NCBI RefSeq assembly: GCF_001269925.1
Contig: NZ_LHVO01000058.1
Coordinates: forward strand, 1 to 64,000
Reading direction: 5' to 3'
Length of the DNA stretch: 64,000 bases
DNA from: Pseudomonas sp. MIACH
Lineage (GTDB): Bacteria > Pseudomonadota > Gammaproteobacteria > Pseudomonadales > Pseudomonadaceae
The notes under the pieces: generated by a model
What the model was told of the DNA's origin: nothing
The model's database searches: none
What the model saw: the letters and a program-made list of their open reading frames with translations, nothing else
Made by a program: the position numbers and the translations under genes
Shown here: in pieces, positions 17,668 to 26,272 of the stretch
Layout: every line of letters begins with the position of its first letter
How positions within the stretch are numbered: position 1 is the first letter of the stretch

Positions 17668-18041
17668 GCATAACAAGAATAAAAAGCGCCAAACCTAATA
17701 AAAATAAGACGAAACGACTCTGACATAACAAAAACAACACGGCAGAGACGCAGCTAACAGATTTTTTTGGAGAAGATGTGCTTCGCAGGGTCCGGCATGC
17801 CGAAACCCGCAACCGGTAAGAGAAAAATAAAACTACCTCAGGTAGCTACCCACTGGTTGGATCGATAACGAAGAAGCAGATCAGCGCTCAAAAAAATACG
17901 TTTGCTCTTGACCCCGGATGGGGGTCGCCAAAAACAGCGGTAAAGGGTAACGGTTGCCAAAAACAACAATAGACCGCCCCTCAATAATAAAAAAAGAGCA
18001 CGCAACGACAAATTAAAGGGGACCTCCGGGTCCCCTTTGTG
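17668..18041 (+). ncRNA. crcY: Crc/Hfq-sequestering sRNA, CrcY-like
   Basis: Untranslated RNA of about 370 bases that titrates Hfq/Crc and so relieves catabolite repression. The 5' end GCATAACAAGAATAAAAAGC is A-rich. Several A-rich CA motifs of the AANAANAA type are visible: AACAAGAA near 17672, AATAAAAATAA near 17697, AACAAAAACAACA near 17727, AACAACAATA near 17963 and AATAATAA near 17983. It has a sigma-54 promoter, a probable CbrB site, and ends in a strong terminator. The position directly behind mvaB is, as I recall, that of crcY in P. putida. CrcX or CrcZ paralogy cannot be fully excluded by eye. Confidence 0.82.
18015..18038. terminator. Bidirectional rho-independent terminator
   Basis: The stem AAAGGGGACC / GGTCCCCTTT (18015-18024 and 18029-18038) encloses a four-base loop. 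On the plus strand it ends the CrcY-like RNA. On the minus strand, followed by TTTAATTT, it lies 22 bases past the stop of the NEL ligase gene and probably ends that transcript too. Confidence 0.8.
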
Positions 18042-18059
18042 CTGTCTGCACCTTGGTAT

Positions 18060-21000
18060 TTAAAGCGGTGTTCCTTGGGTGGCGGCGAAGTTGTTGAGCA
18101 CCCTGCGGGTCAAAATTCGCAGTGATCGTTGTTCCAGCGCCTGCCGCGCCACTCCCAACTGCTTGAGTTCGCTCTCAAAAAACGCACTCTGCATCGCGCC
18201 GTTCACGAGTATTTCATCCCGGCGCCTGCCCAAGAGGCCCGCCAGCCGGTCAGTCACCTGGTCATGCATCGCCTGCCACTGGTCTTTTGTGGCCTGGTCT
18301 GCGGCGCCAACCTGCTCGCCTTGCAGATCCGAAAGCTCAAACAACGCGGTGCTTTTCTCGTCGATCAGATCAAGCTCCGGTGCCATCAATGCCTTGAGTT
18401 CCTCGGGGTATCGACTGCGAAGATGTGTTTCCCAGAACAGGCGCCCGGTCAAAAAAGTCTCTTCGGCAGCGGTATTGCGCTCGTCCCTCAGCACCTGCGC
18501 ATAGGCTTCGTCGATCGCGGGCTGACTCACATTGGCCTGCTGGGGAAACAGCATCTCGCGGGACTTGACCGGCAACTCAAGCCGGTCTGCAAGCCGGGTA
18601 CGGTATGCCAGGATGACTTCGACCTGTTCAGTAAACCCGGGCCCCCTGGCCTGGACATCCCGCTGAGCAATGGCGTCCACCAGGGTTAAACGAAACAGCT
18701 TCCTGCCCGTGGCGATCAGCGAGCCTTCAACGTGCTCCGTTCCCGCCATTTCCAGTGCCCAGGCCCCCATCAGCTCGCTTTCAAGGTTCATGAATTCGAC
18801 CGAACTGCCGTCGCCACAGGTGACTCGATCATCGGCGGTGGTAAACAGCGCTTCGCGAATAGCCTGGCTTTCACTCGCGGCCTCAAGCATGTCCCACACT
18901 CGCTGCGTCAGTGCCGGGCGGGTCACTGCACTGGCGTACTCGGCACTGCGGGTGGTATCGGCCAATACGGTAAAAAAAGCCGCCGACCCAGGAATGCTCC
19001 GCAGTTCGTCCCAGATCCCACCACGCCGTGCCAGCTCTGCGGCCGATGGCTCGCCCAGCCAGAGATCACGCGCCTCATCCACGGTGACGTGCTCGCCCCA
19101 TTGCATCAAGGGCTCGCCCATTTGAAGGCGCGCAAGGGTGGCCGCCGACAAGGGATTTTCGTGCACGTTGATGCGCTCCCGGTGCTGATAAGCGTATTCA
19201 GGCAACGTGGTGATCTGGTTTGCATGCAGGTCGATACGGGCGAGAGCAGGCAAACGTTCGACGCCGACGGGAAATAGGGTGGTGCCGGTGTTCGGCAGAT
19301 ACAACTGGTTCAACTCGCGTAAGCGGCTTACATCGGCCGACCATCCCAAACGTCGATTGTGTCCCAGATTCAAAATCTTCAACTGCTGCATGCTCTCCAG
19401 GCGCGTTCGGCTCTGCTCGGTCAGTTGGATGTCATTGCTCTTCAAGTTGAGTTTGGTCAGCCCTGCCCCGCCGTTTCGAAGCGCCGGCAGTTGGGTGAAA
19501 TTGTTTTCGCTCAGGTTCAACCAGCGCAGGCCGCCAAATGCCTGCAGAAAAGGCAAAGAACGGTCGGAAAGCCCCATTCGACGTAACCTCAGATGGCCCA
19601 CATGATCCATATTGGCGGTAATCGCAGGCAGCTCACCGACCGCTTCTTCGGATAGATCCAGCACATGGCCGATGGGTGCGCCATCCCCCGCGAATGCCTG
19701 TGCGCCACCTCGCTGCCAGACTTCTTTGATCGTCGCAGACACTCTGCGCCTGGCACTCGCATAGCCCGATTCCTCCTCCTGCCAGTTCACCAGCGCTTTA
19801 TTCAGATCGAGAAACTCCGTTTCCAGGTGCGCCAGCCTCGCCAATAGCACAGCATCCGCCGCACCTTGAAGCCCTAGCAGGGTCTCGACTTCAGCCAGGG
19901 ACTTCGAGGGGTAAAGCACCATCGCTTTCATGGTGCAAACAAACGGACGCTGTGCCGCGCCCCCCACCGGACTCAGCGGATAACCGATGCGTCCATCCGC
20001 CAGGCGCATCGGGGATTTGAAACCGGGCCTGATCGGTTGCAGGCCCAGCGCACGCCGGCTTGCCTGCTCACCCAGCGGCAAGTGCGCCAGTTGCGCTTTC
20101 AAGGCCTGGGTGGACGATTGCAGCGCTGGCCAACGGGTGAACCGGCCGCCGCTGGCAAGCCACAGCGCGCTGAAAAAGGCGTCCTTGTCATAGCGCCAAT
20201 AGAGTCTTTGTTGCGGCACGCTGTATAACATCCACTCCTTCATGTCGCTGCGGATCAGACGAAGCTGCCTGGGGGCGGTCGTATCGCCGACCCGGTCCAG
20301 CACAGCCCCCTCATACGTATCGGCGCGCAGCTCAATACACACCCCATCCAGCTTCCCCGGAATGGCGGCCAGCTTGTGCAGCGCCAGGTGTACGCCGTCC
20401 ATTGTCAGCTGGTTGTCGAACAGCAGATCGGCATGCGCCCGCATGACACGCGCCTTTTGCGCGTAACGGCGTGCCTCTTCGGCCAGCCGCAACGGCAAGC
20501 GTGATGTGGGTTCAATGCGACGTGCCAACTCTTCGGGCCTGGCGTGGGCGACTATTTCTTCGGCGGCCAATTTAGGCAGGCTGGGAAAGCTGCGCTGAAG
20601 CCACTGGACGTGGACATCACTGGAGATATCACCGGCCGACATTTCCAGATTGAACAGCTCATTCCGGGTGTTTTTAGCCGCTGTCAGCAATCGATCCCGG
20701 TACCTTGCGGCCCTGGCTGCCGGTGTACGCTGCGCGCACATCAGTTGCGCCATACGTTCCTCGGCGAATGTCGGTTTACCGTCAACCGAACGCTCACCGG
20801 GCGTAATGATGCCCAGCATCACCTGTTCCGCGTGTATCTCGTGCTCGACCTCCTCTTCATCCAGCAACTGGCGTATTTCACCTTCAGTCAGTTGATTAAG
20901 CATGGCGGGGAGCAGGACCCCACTGCCGAGCTGTTCAGGCTGCAACTTGACCACTTCACGTGGGCTTCTGACTTTGCCTGAAAGCCACGTCAGATTGCCC

Positions 21001-23231
21001 TCGGAATCAAAGGCTATCAGCACCCGCGATTTAGGCCACATACCATTGTCGATCAACAACTTGACTTGCATGAACCAGTTGACGCGACTGAACACGTTGG
21101 GGTCGGGGCTGCTCAGCCGATCGATAAAAGCCTGATGCTTGGCGTCGCACTCAAATCGCCGGAGCATGTCTCTGAAGAGTGGCGGCGGCGCCCGATGCTC
21201 GATAAACACCTGACGCAACTCGTCATCCGACACTCCGCTGAATAGCCTCGCCTGCTCAAGCTGGCTATCGCTCAGGTGATCGACCGTATGGCCAATGCGC
21301 CGGAGCAAGGTCTTGCGGTCCCACGTCAGGGGTTGTTCGAACTCATGGACCCAGGCGCCCATGCCGTTATGGTGAATGCGTGGCGCATAACGTGAATCGC
21401 CGTCGGGGTGTTGGAGCCTGGATTCACCCTCGGCGCCGGTGACGACCTTGTAGTGACCACCGTCAGTTGCCGGCAGATAGAGGCTTCCCTCATGGGCATA
21501 CAGCCCCTGCGCGTTCGGCCGCAGCCCTTCGGGCAACGCGATCCGGTGCAGGTATTGGCCCGGATTGACACTGTGCAAACGCGTGCGCCCACCGAACTCC
21601 ACGTGCACCAGGCGCTTGATAAATGCCGTGTCTTTGGCTGCCATCAGCACTTTGGGCACCGCCAGCCCCGCCAGATCCAGACCCACCGCCGAAAAGTGCG
21701 CCCAGGCCGTGCGAGTGTCGCCTTCGGACCACGCTTCAATGCCTTCGCCTATCTCATAGACCATCTGCGCGGCCGCAACGACCAGCATGGCCTCCCCCAG
21801 GAAGGGCACCACGAAAGAAGCCAGATTGAGAATATCCAGTGCCGTGCTGCCCCACGACCAGAGCCAGGCGTTATACGCCCGATCGGTCACCGATTGGGTG
21901 GAGGCCACGGCGGCACTGGCGTTGTTCATGATCAGCCGGATACGCTGCGTCGCGCAGTCCATCCAGACATCACGCCATGAGGCGCCATACGTCCCCTGGT
22001 CGGTGATGCGACTTTTATTGGCGGCGGAAAAATCTTCATCCACGGCATGCGCCGCGCCGGGGTCGAGCAAGGCCTTGAGCCGGGTAAAAAAACCGTCCTG
22101 ATGGGCGAGCGGCACAAACTGGCTGAAGAATTTGCGGTATTCAGCCCGGCACAGACGTGTCGTCAAATGGTCGGTAAAAGCCGCTATGTGGTGATAGCTC
22201 TTGAGTGGATGAAGCGGATCGCCAGGGATATACACCATGCAGGGCAGCGGCAGGAGTTGGGCATTCCTTGTGTTTTCCCGCCACTCCACCGGACCGATGA
22301 CCAGGATGTTCTCGATATAAAGATTGCACAGCCGCAACGGCGAAAACTTGACCGTCTTTTCTGACCATTTACCGGTGGACTGATTAAGCAGCAGGCTGCA
22401 GATCAACTGGTGTTGCGCAGGCTGGATATCGCCCTTCATCACCGCGATTTCTGCCGCCAGTTCCAATTGGTTTCGATGGCTGATGATCAGGCTGCTATAT
22501 AACTTGCCCGCCGGCTGATTCTGGGTTGCCGGCGCACTATGGCGGTTGATGGCGGCTCGCAGGTATTCGTAGTAGGAACGCCCCAGATCCAAGTACCTGC
22601 ACAGTTGGGCGAACGCGTGGGCCTTGATGTCGAGCTTGAGCGACTTGACATTGGCTGAGGTGTGCACCAGAGCGCTTGAATACCGGTGAAAATCGTACCC
22701 GGTGATCAAGTGACAGTCCGCGCACACCGGCTCATTCGCCTGGTCCGGAGCAAAGTTGTTCAGCGCCGCTTCCAACAGGCTGACACCTTTATAAGAATAA
22801 AACTGCGGGCCCAATTCGCTGACGCGTGTGGTCGAGACCTCAGTGAGCTGCGCGTCGCAGCTGGTTTGCTCCAGTTTGCGCGCATAGAACACCTTCCTGG
22901 GGTCCAGCCGCTTCCCGAACTTTTGTTCGATCGCGGCCACCAACAGCGGCTCGGCATACTCTGCCGGTGGCTTCAGCTCACCGAGCATCTGATCCAGTTG
23001 GTTCAACGACGCACGGCTGCGCTTGTGCACCTTGCCCAGGCGGTCCCTGTCAGCCTGCGGGGCCTTTTTGTACCAGTCGGGAATACGCAGGTCCAATGAC
23101 GCCAGTTCAGTTTTGCGGCTGTCCTGCGCCTCGGTGTACCAGTCGGGAGTATTGTCCTTGATGACACTCAGGTGCGGACTTTGCAGGTCCGACACCCTGT
23201 CGGCGGGTGGGTCAGTGATGCTGTCTGTCAT
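18060..23231 (-). CDS. Giant LRR and NEL-type E3 ubiquitin ligase effector
   Basis: Protein of 1723 residues. The N-terminal half resembles the DUF6543/dermonecrotic-toxin-like region of large Pseudomonas toxins, starting with two DWY-containing segments. Hydrophobic stretches at about residues 455-500 and 510-535 could insert in membranes. Leucine-rich repeats occupy about 1205-1370 (LRWLNLSENNFTQLPAL, LKILNLGHN). The C-terminus (about 1390-1720) is a NEL (IpaH/SspH-like) ubiquitin ligase domain; CGDG at 1472-1475 supplies the catalytic cysteine, followed by VEFMNLE. NEL ligases act inside eukaryotic cells, so host delivery is inferred; no secretion gene or Sec signal is visible here. The ATG at 23231 has GAAGG about nine bases upstream. 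Confidence 0.85.
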   Translation of the reverse strand: MTDSITDPPADRVSDLQSPHLSVIKDNTPDWYTEAQDSRKTELASLDLRIPDWYKKAPQADRDRLGKVHKRSRASLNQLDQMLGELKPPAEYAEPLLVAAIEQKFGKRLDPRKVFYARKLEQTSCDAQLTEVSTTRVSELGPQFYSYKGVSLLEAALNNFAPDQANEPVCADCHLITGYDFHRYSSALVHTSANVKSLKLDIKAHAFAQLCRYLDLGRSYYEYLRAAINRHSAPATQNQPAGKLYSSLIISHRNQLELAAEIAVMKGDIQPAQHQLICSLLLNQSTGKWSEKTVKFSPLRLCNLYIENILVIGPVEWRENTRNAQLLPLPCMVYIPGDPLHPLKSYHHIAAFTDHLTTRLCRAEYRKFFSQFVPLAHQDGFFTRLKALLDPGAAHAVDEDFSAANKSRITDQGTYGASWRDVWMDCATQRIRLIMNNASAAVASTQSVTDRAYNAWLWSWGSTALDILNLASFVVPFLGEAMLVVAAAQMVYEIGEGIEAWSEGDTRTAWAHFSAVGLDLAGLAVPKVLMAAKDTAFIKRLVHVEFGGRTRLHSVNPGQYLHRIALPEGLRPNAQGLYAHEGSLYLPATDGGHYKVVTGAEGESRLQHPDGDSRYAPRIHHNGMGAWVHEFEQPLTWDRKTLLRRIGHTVDHLSDSQLEQARLFSGVSDDELRQVFIEHRAPPPLFRDMLRRFECDAKHQAFIDRLSSPDPNVFSRVNWFMQVKLLIDNGMWPKSRVLIAFDSEGNLTWLSGKVRSPREVVKLQPEQLGSGVLLPAMLNQLTEGEIRQLLDEEEVEHEIHAEQVMLGIITPGERSVDGKPTFAEERMAQLMCAQRTPAARAARYRDRLLTAAKNTRNELFNLEMSAGDISSDVHVQWLQRSFPSLPKLAAEEIVAHARPEELARRIEPTSRLPLRLAEEARRYAQKARVMRAHADLLFDNQLTMDGVHLALHKLAAIPGKLDGVCIELRADTYEGAVLDRVGDTTAPRQLRLIRSDMKEWMLYSVPQQRLYWRYDKDAFFSALWLASGGRFTRWPALQSSTQALKAQLAHLPLGEQASRRALGLQPIRPGFKSPMRLADGRIGYPLSPVGGAAQRPFVCTMKAMVLYPSKSLAEVETLLGLQGAADAVLLARLAHLETEFLDLNKALVNWQEEESGYASARRRVSATIKEVWQRGGAQAFAGDGAPIGHVLDLSEEAVGELPAITANMDHVGHLRLRRMGLSDRSLPFLQAFGGLRWLNLSENNFTQLPALRNGGAGLTKLNLKSNDIQLTEQSRTRLESMQQLKILNLGHNRRLGWSADVSRLRELNQLYLPNTGTTLFPVGVERLPALARIDLHANQITTLPEYAYQHRERINVHENPLSAATLARLQMGEPLMQWGEHVTVDEARDLWLGEPSAAELARRGGIWDELRSIPGSAAFFTVLADTTRSAEYASAVTRPALTQRVWDMLEAASESQAIREALFTTADDRVTCGDGSSVEFMNLESELMGAWALEMAGTEHVEGSLIATGRKLFRLTLVDAIAQRDVQARGPGFTEQVEVILAYRTRLADRLELPVKSREMLFPQQANVSQPAIDEAYAQVLRDERNTAAEETFLTGRLFWETHLRSRYPEELKALMAPELDLIDEKSTALFELSDLQGEQVGAADQATKDQWQAMHDQVTDRLAGLLGRRRDEILVNGAMQSAFFESELKQLGVARQALEQRSLRILTRRVLNNFAATQGTPL

Positions 23232-23244
23232 GCGTGTAGCCTTC

Positions 23245-23268
23245 GAGTGGCGAAATATTGCGCCACTC
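23245..23268 (-). promoter_or_regulatory. Leader hairpin of the NEL ligase gene
   Basis: GAGTGGCG (23245-23252) and CGCCACTC (23261-23268) form an eight-pair stem with an eight-base loop. It lies just upstream of the GAAGG ribosome site in the transcript of the giant gene. There is no T-tract, so it is more likely a leader structure than a terminator for the acyl-CoA synthetase gene upstream. Confidence 0.45.
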
Positions 23269-23312
23269 TAGGCAACACCCGCGCGCGGGACGCGGTAGGC
23301 ATGCACCCCGCA

Positions 23313-24947
23313 TCAGCGGCGGATGTTCAGCTCCTCGATGCTGATCTCACGCATGCGAAATTTCTGGATCTTGCCTGTCACCGTCATCGGAAATTCCTCC
23401 ACGAACTTGAAGTACCGGGGCGTCTTGTAGTGTGCAATGCGGCCCTTGCACCAGGCCTGCAGTTCCAGTTCGCTGGCCACATGGCCGGGGTGGAACTTGA
23501 TCCAGGCCACGATCTCCTCACCGTAGCGCTCATCCGGAATACCGATGACCTGCACATCGGCCACCGCCGGGTGGGTGAAGAAAAACTCTTCCACCTCGCG
23601 CGGGTAAACGTTCTCGCCACCGCGAATGATCATGTCCTTGTTGCGCCCGGCGATGCACACATAGCCGTGGGCATCCATAGTGGCCAGGTCGCCGGTGTGC
23701 ATCCAGCCGGCGTCGTCGATAGCCTCGCGGGTGCCCTCGGGGTTGTTCCAGTAGCCGAGCATCACACTGTAGCCGCGAGTGCACAGTTCGCCGACCTGGC
23801 CACGGGGCAGCGTGTTACCGGCCTCATCGATGATCTTGCTTTCCAGTTGCGGCTGGGTGCGGCCGACGGTGGTCACGCGGCGTTCCAGGTCATCATCCGC
23901 GCCGGTCTGCAGGGACACGGGGCTGGTCTCGGTCATGCCGTAGGCAATCTGCACCTCGCCCATGTGCAATTCGCCGATGACCCGGCGCATCACCTCGATG
24001 GGGCACGTGGCGCCGGCCATGATGCCGGTGCGCAGGGTAGACAGCTCGAACTCGCCCCGGCGTGGGTGATCGAGCAGGGCGATAAACATGGTGGGCACGC
24101 CGTACAGGCCAGTGGCGCGCTCTTCGGCCACGGCGGTGAGGGTCAGCAGCGGGTCGAAGCCGTCATTCGGATAGATCATGGTGGTGCCGTGGGTGATGCA
24201 GCCCAGGTTGCCCATCACCATGCCGAAGCAGTGGTACAGCGGCACCGGGATCACCAGGCGGTCCTGCGCGGTCAGGCCCAGGCTTTCGCCAACCATGTAG
24301 CCGTTATTGAGGATGTTGTGGTGACTGAGGGTGGCCCCCTTGGGGAAGCCGGTGGTGCCGGAGGTGTACTGGATATTGACGGCTTGATCGAAGTGCAGGC
24401 TGGCCTGGCGGCTGTGCAGTTGCGCAGGCGGGATGTCTGCACCGAGGGCCGCCAGTTGCGACCAGGGCAGAAAACCCAGGGGCGGGCTGGGGTCGAGGCT
24501 GATCATGCCGCGCAGCTCAGGCTTCAATGCCTGCAACATCGCGTGGTAGTCGGAGGTCTTGAACGAACCGGCGCACACCAGCCACTCGCAGCCGGACTGC
24601 TTGAGCACGTAGTCCAGTTCACTGCTGCGGTATGCCGGGTTGATATTGACCAGGATCACGCCAATCTTGGCGCTGGCAATTTGGCTGATGCACCACTCGG
24701 CGCAATTGGGCGCCCAGATGCCCAGGCGATCGCCGGGTTGCATACCCAGGGCCATGAATGCGCGGGCGTGCAGGTCAACCGTCTCAGCCAGTTGCCGCCA
24801 GGTGTAGCGACGCTGCTGATGACGCACCACAAGGGCTTCGCCGTCAGGGTATTGCGCCACGGTGTGATCGAAGGCTTGGCCAATGGTCATGGCCAGCAAG
24901 CTCTTGTCCTGGGAGCCACGGCTGTAGCTCGGATGCGGTTGATCCAT
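23313..24947 (-). CDS. AMP-forming acyl-CoA synthetase
   Basis: ANL-superfamily ligase of 544 residues that activates a carboxylic acid with ATP and CoA. Signature motifs are YTSGTTGFPKGATLSHHN (P-loop, about residues 175-192), YGMTETSP (about 300-307), GWMHTGDLATMD and the C-terminal GKIQKF with catalytic Lys. I start it at the ATG at 24947 (MDQPHPSYSRG), because the upstream extension runs into the operator region. It is divergent from liuABCD and shares the LiuR-type palindromes, suggesting it activates an isovalerate-, fatty- or acetoacetate-like acid feeding the pathway. The exact substrate is unknown. Confidence 0.9.
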   Translation of the reverse strand: MDQPHPSYSRGSQDKSLLAMTIGQAFDHTVAQYPDGEALVVRHQQRRYTWRQLAETVDLHARAFMALGMQPGDRLGIWAPNCAEWCISQIASAKIGVILVNINPAYRSSELDYVLKQSGCEWLVCAGSFKTSDYHAMLQALKPELRGMISLDPSPPLGFLPWSQLAALGADIPPAQLHSRQASLHFDQAVNIQYTSGTTGFPKGATLSHHNILNNGYMVGESLGLTAQDRLVIPVPLYHCFGMVMGNLGCITHGTTMIYPNDGFDPLLTLTAVAEERATGLYGVPTMFIALLDHPRRGEFELSTLRTGIMAGATCPIEVMRRVIGELHMGEVQIAYGMTETSPVSLQTGADDDLERRVTTVGRTQPQLESKIIDEAGNTLPRGQVGELCTRGYSVMLGYWNNPEGTREAIDDAGWMHTGDLATMDAHGYVCIAGRNKDMIIRGGENVYPREVEEFFFTHPAVADVQVIGIPDERYGEEIVAWIKFHPGHVASELELQAWCKGRIAHYKTPRYFKFVEEFPMTVTGKIQKFRMREISIEELNIRR

Positions 24948-24974
24948 AACGACCCCTGTTGTCTTTTTTGTAGG

Positions 24975-24990
24975 TTGACGTAAACGTAAA
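24975..24990. promoter_or_regulatory. LiuR-type operator 1 (acyl-CoA synthetase side)
   Basis: TTGACGTAAACGTAAA is an ACGT-AA-ACGT repeat closely matching the liuR operator at 16145. It is 28 bases upstream of the acyl-CoA synthetase start. It is imperfect as a palindrome at its outer bases. Confidence 0.65.
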
Positions 24991-25017
24991 CTACGATTGA
25001 CAGCACCGTAACGCAAG

Positions 25018-25033
25018 CTTACGTTAACGTAAA
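25018..25033. promoter_or_regulatory. LiuR-type operator 2 (liuA side)
   Basis: CTTACGTTAACGTAAA contains the perfect palindrome TTACGTTAACGTAA (25019-25032), 65 bases upstream of the liuA ATG. Its core spacing (ACGT-TA-ACGT) matches the other two sites. With operator 1 it brackets the divergent promoters. Confidence 0.72.
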
Positions 25034-25097
25034 GGTGAGCGCCCTTCCCTGGCGCGCTATCCACACAACAACAAGCTCACATTGAAGGTGCCTGTCC

Positions 25098-26261
25098 ATG
25101 AGTTACCCGTCCCTGAACTTCGCCCTCGGTGAAACCATCGACATGCTGCGCGACCAGGTGCAGTCCTTCGTGGCCAAGGAAATCGCGCCCCGTGCGGCAC
25201 AGATCGATATCGACAACCTGTTCCCCGCCGACCTGTGGCGCAAGTTCGGGGACATGGGCCTGCTGGGCATCACCGTACCGGAGGAATACGGCGGCGCCGG
25301 CCTGGGATACCTGGCCCACGTGGTGAGCATGGAAGAAATCAGCCGTGGCTCGGCCTCGGTGGCGCTGTCCTACGGCGCCCACTCCAACCTGTGTGTGAAC
25401 CAGATCAACCGCAACGGCAATCACGAGCAGAAGCTCAAATACCTGCCCAAACTGATCAGCGGCGAACACGTCGGCGCCCTGGCCATGAGCGAGCCGAACG
25501 CCGGTTCCGATGTGGTCTCGATGAAATTGCGCGCGGACAAACACGGCGATCACTACGTGCTTAACGGCAGCAAGACCTGGATCACCAACGGCCCCGACGC
25601 CAGCACCTATGTGATCTACGCCAAGACCGACCTGGAAAAGGGCCCCCACGGCATCACCGCGTTTATCGTCGAGCGCGACTGGAAAGGCTTCAGCCGCAGC
25701 AACAAGTTCGACAAGCTCGGCATGCGCGGCTCCAACACCTGCGAGCTGTTCTTCGATGACGTCGAAGTGCCGGAAGAAAACATCCTGGGCGTGCTCAACG
25801 GCGGCGTGAAAGTGCTGATGAGCGGCCTCGATTACGAGCGCGTGGTGCTGTCCGGCGGCCCCACGGGGATCATGCAGGCGTGCATGGACCTGATCGTGCC
25901 GTACATCCACGACCGTAAGCAGTTCGGCCAAAGCATCGGCGAATTCCAGCTGATCCAGGGCAAGGTCGCCGACATGTACACCCAACTCAACGCCAGCCGC
26001 GCCTACCTCTACGCGGTAGCCCAGGCCTGCGAGCGCGGCGAAACCACGCGCAAGGACGCGGCCGGGGTGATCCTCTACAGCGCCGAACGCGCCACGCAAA
26101 TGGCCCTCGACGCGATCCAGATTCTCGGCGGCAATGGCTATATCAATGAGTTCCCCGCCGGACGCCTGCTGCGGGACGCCAAGCTGTATGAAATCGGCGC
26201 CGGTACCAGTGAGATTCGGCGGATGCTGATCGGTCGCGAACTCTTCAACGAAACCCGCTGA
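25098..26261 (+). CDS. liuA: Isovaleryl-CoA dehydrogenase
   Basis: Flavoenzyme of 387 residues oxidising isovaleryl-CoA to 3-methylcrotonyl-CoA. It shows LAMSEPNAGSDVVSM (about residues 130-144), KTWITNGPDASTYVIYAKTD, the catalytic-region sequence GLDYERVVLSGGPTGIMQA (Glu in LDYER, about residue 246) and C-terminal QILGGNGYINEFPAGRLLRDAK. The location of that Glu in the LDYERV context is typical of isovaleryl rather than short-chain dehydrogenases. First gene of liuABCD; ribosome site GAAGG; LiuR palindrome upstream. Confidence 0.95.
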   Translation: MSYPSLNFALGETIDMLRDQVQSFVAKEIAPRAAQIDIDNLFPADLWRKFGDMGLLGITVPEEYGGAGLGYLAHVVSMEEISRGSASVALSYGAHSNLCVNQINRNGNHEQKLKYLPKLISGEHVGALAMSEPNAGSDVVSMKLRADKHGDHYVLNGSKTWITNGPDASTYVIYAKTDLEKGPHGITAFIVERDWKGFSRSNKFDKLGMRGSNTCELFFDDVEVPEENILGVLNGGVKVLMSGLDYERVVLSGGPTGIMQACMDLIVPYIHDRKQFGQSIGEFQLIQGKVADMYTQLNASRAYLYAVAQACERGETTRKDAAGVILYSAERATQMALDAIQILGGNGYINEFPAGRLLRDAKLYEIGAGTSEIRRMLIGRELFNETR

Positions 26262-26272
26262 AGGAGCGCCCC

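Noticed and set aside
23172..24983. A 603-residue plus-strand frame opposite the acyl-CoA synthetase
   Set aside because: The synthetase on the other strand has full ANL motifs; this frame has none.
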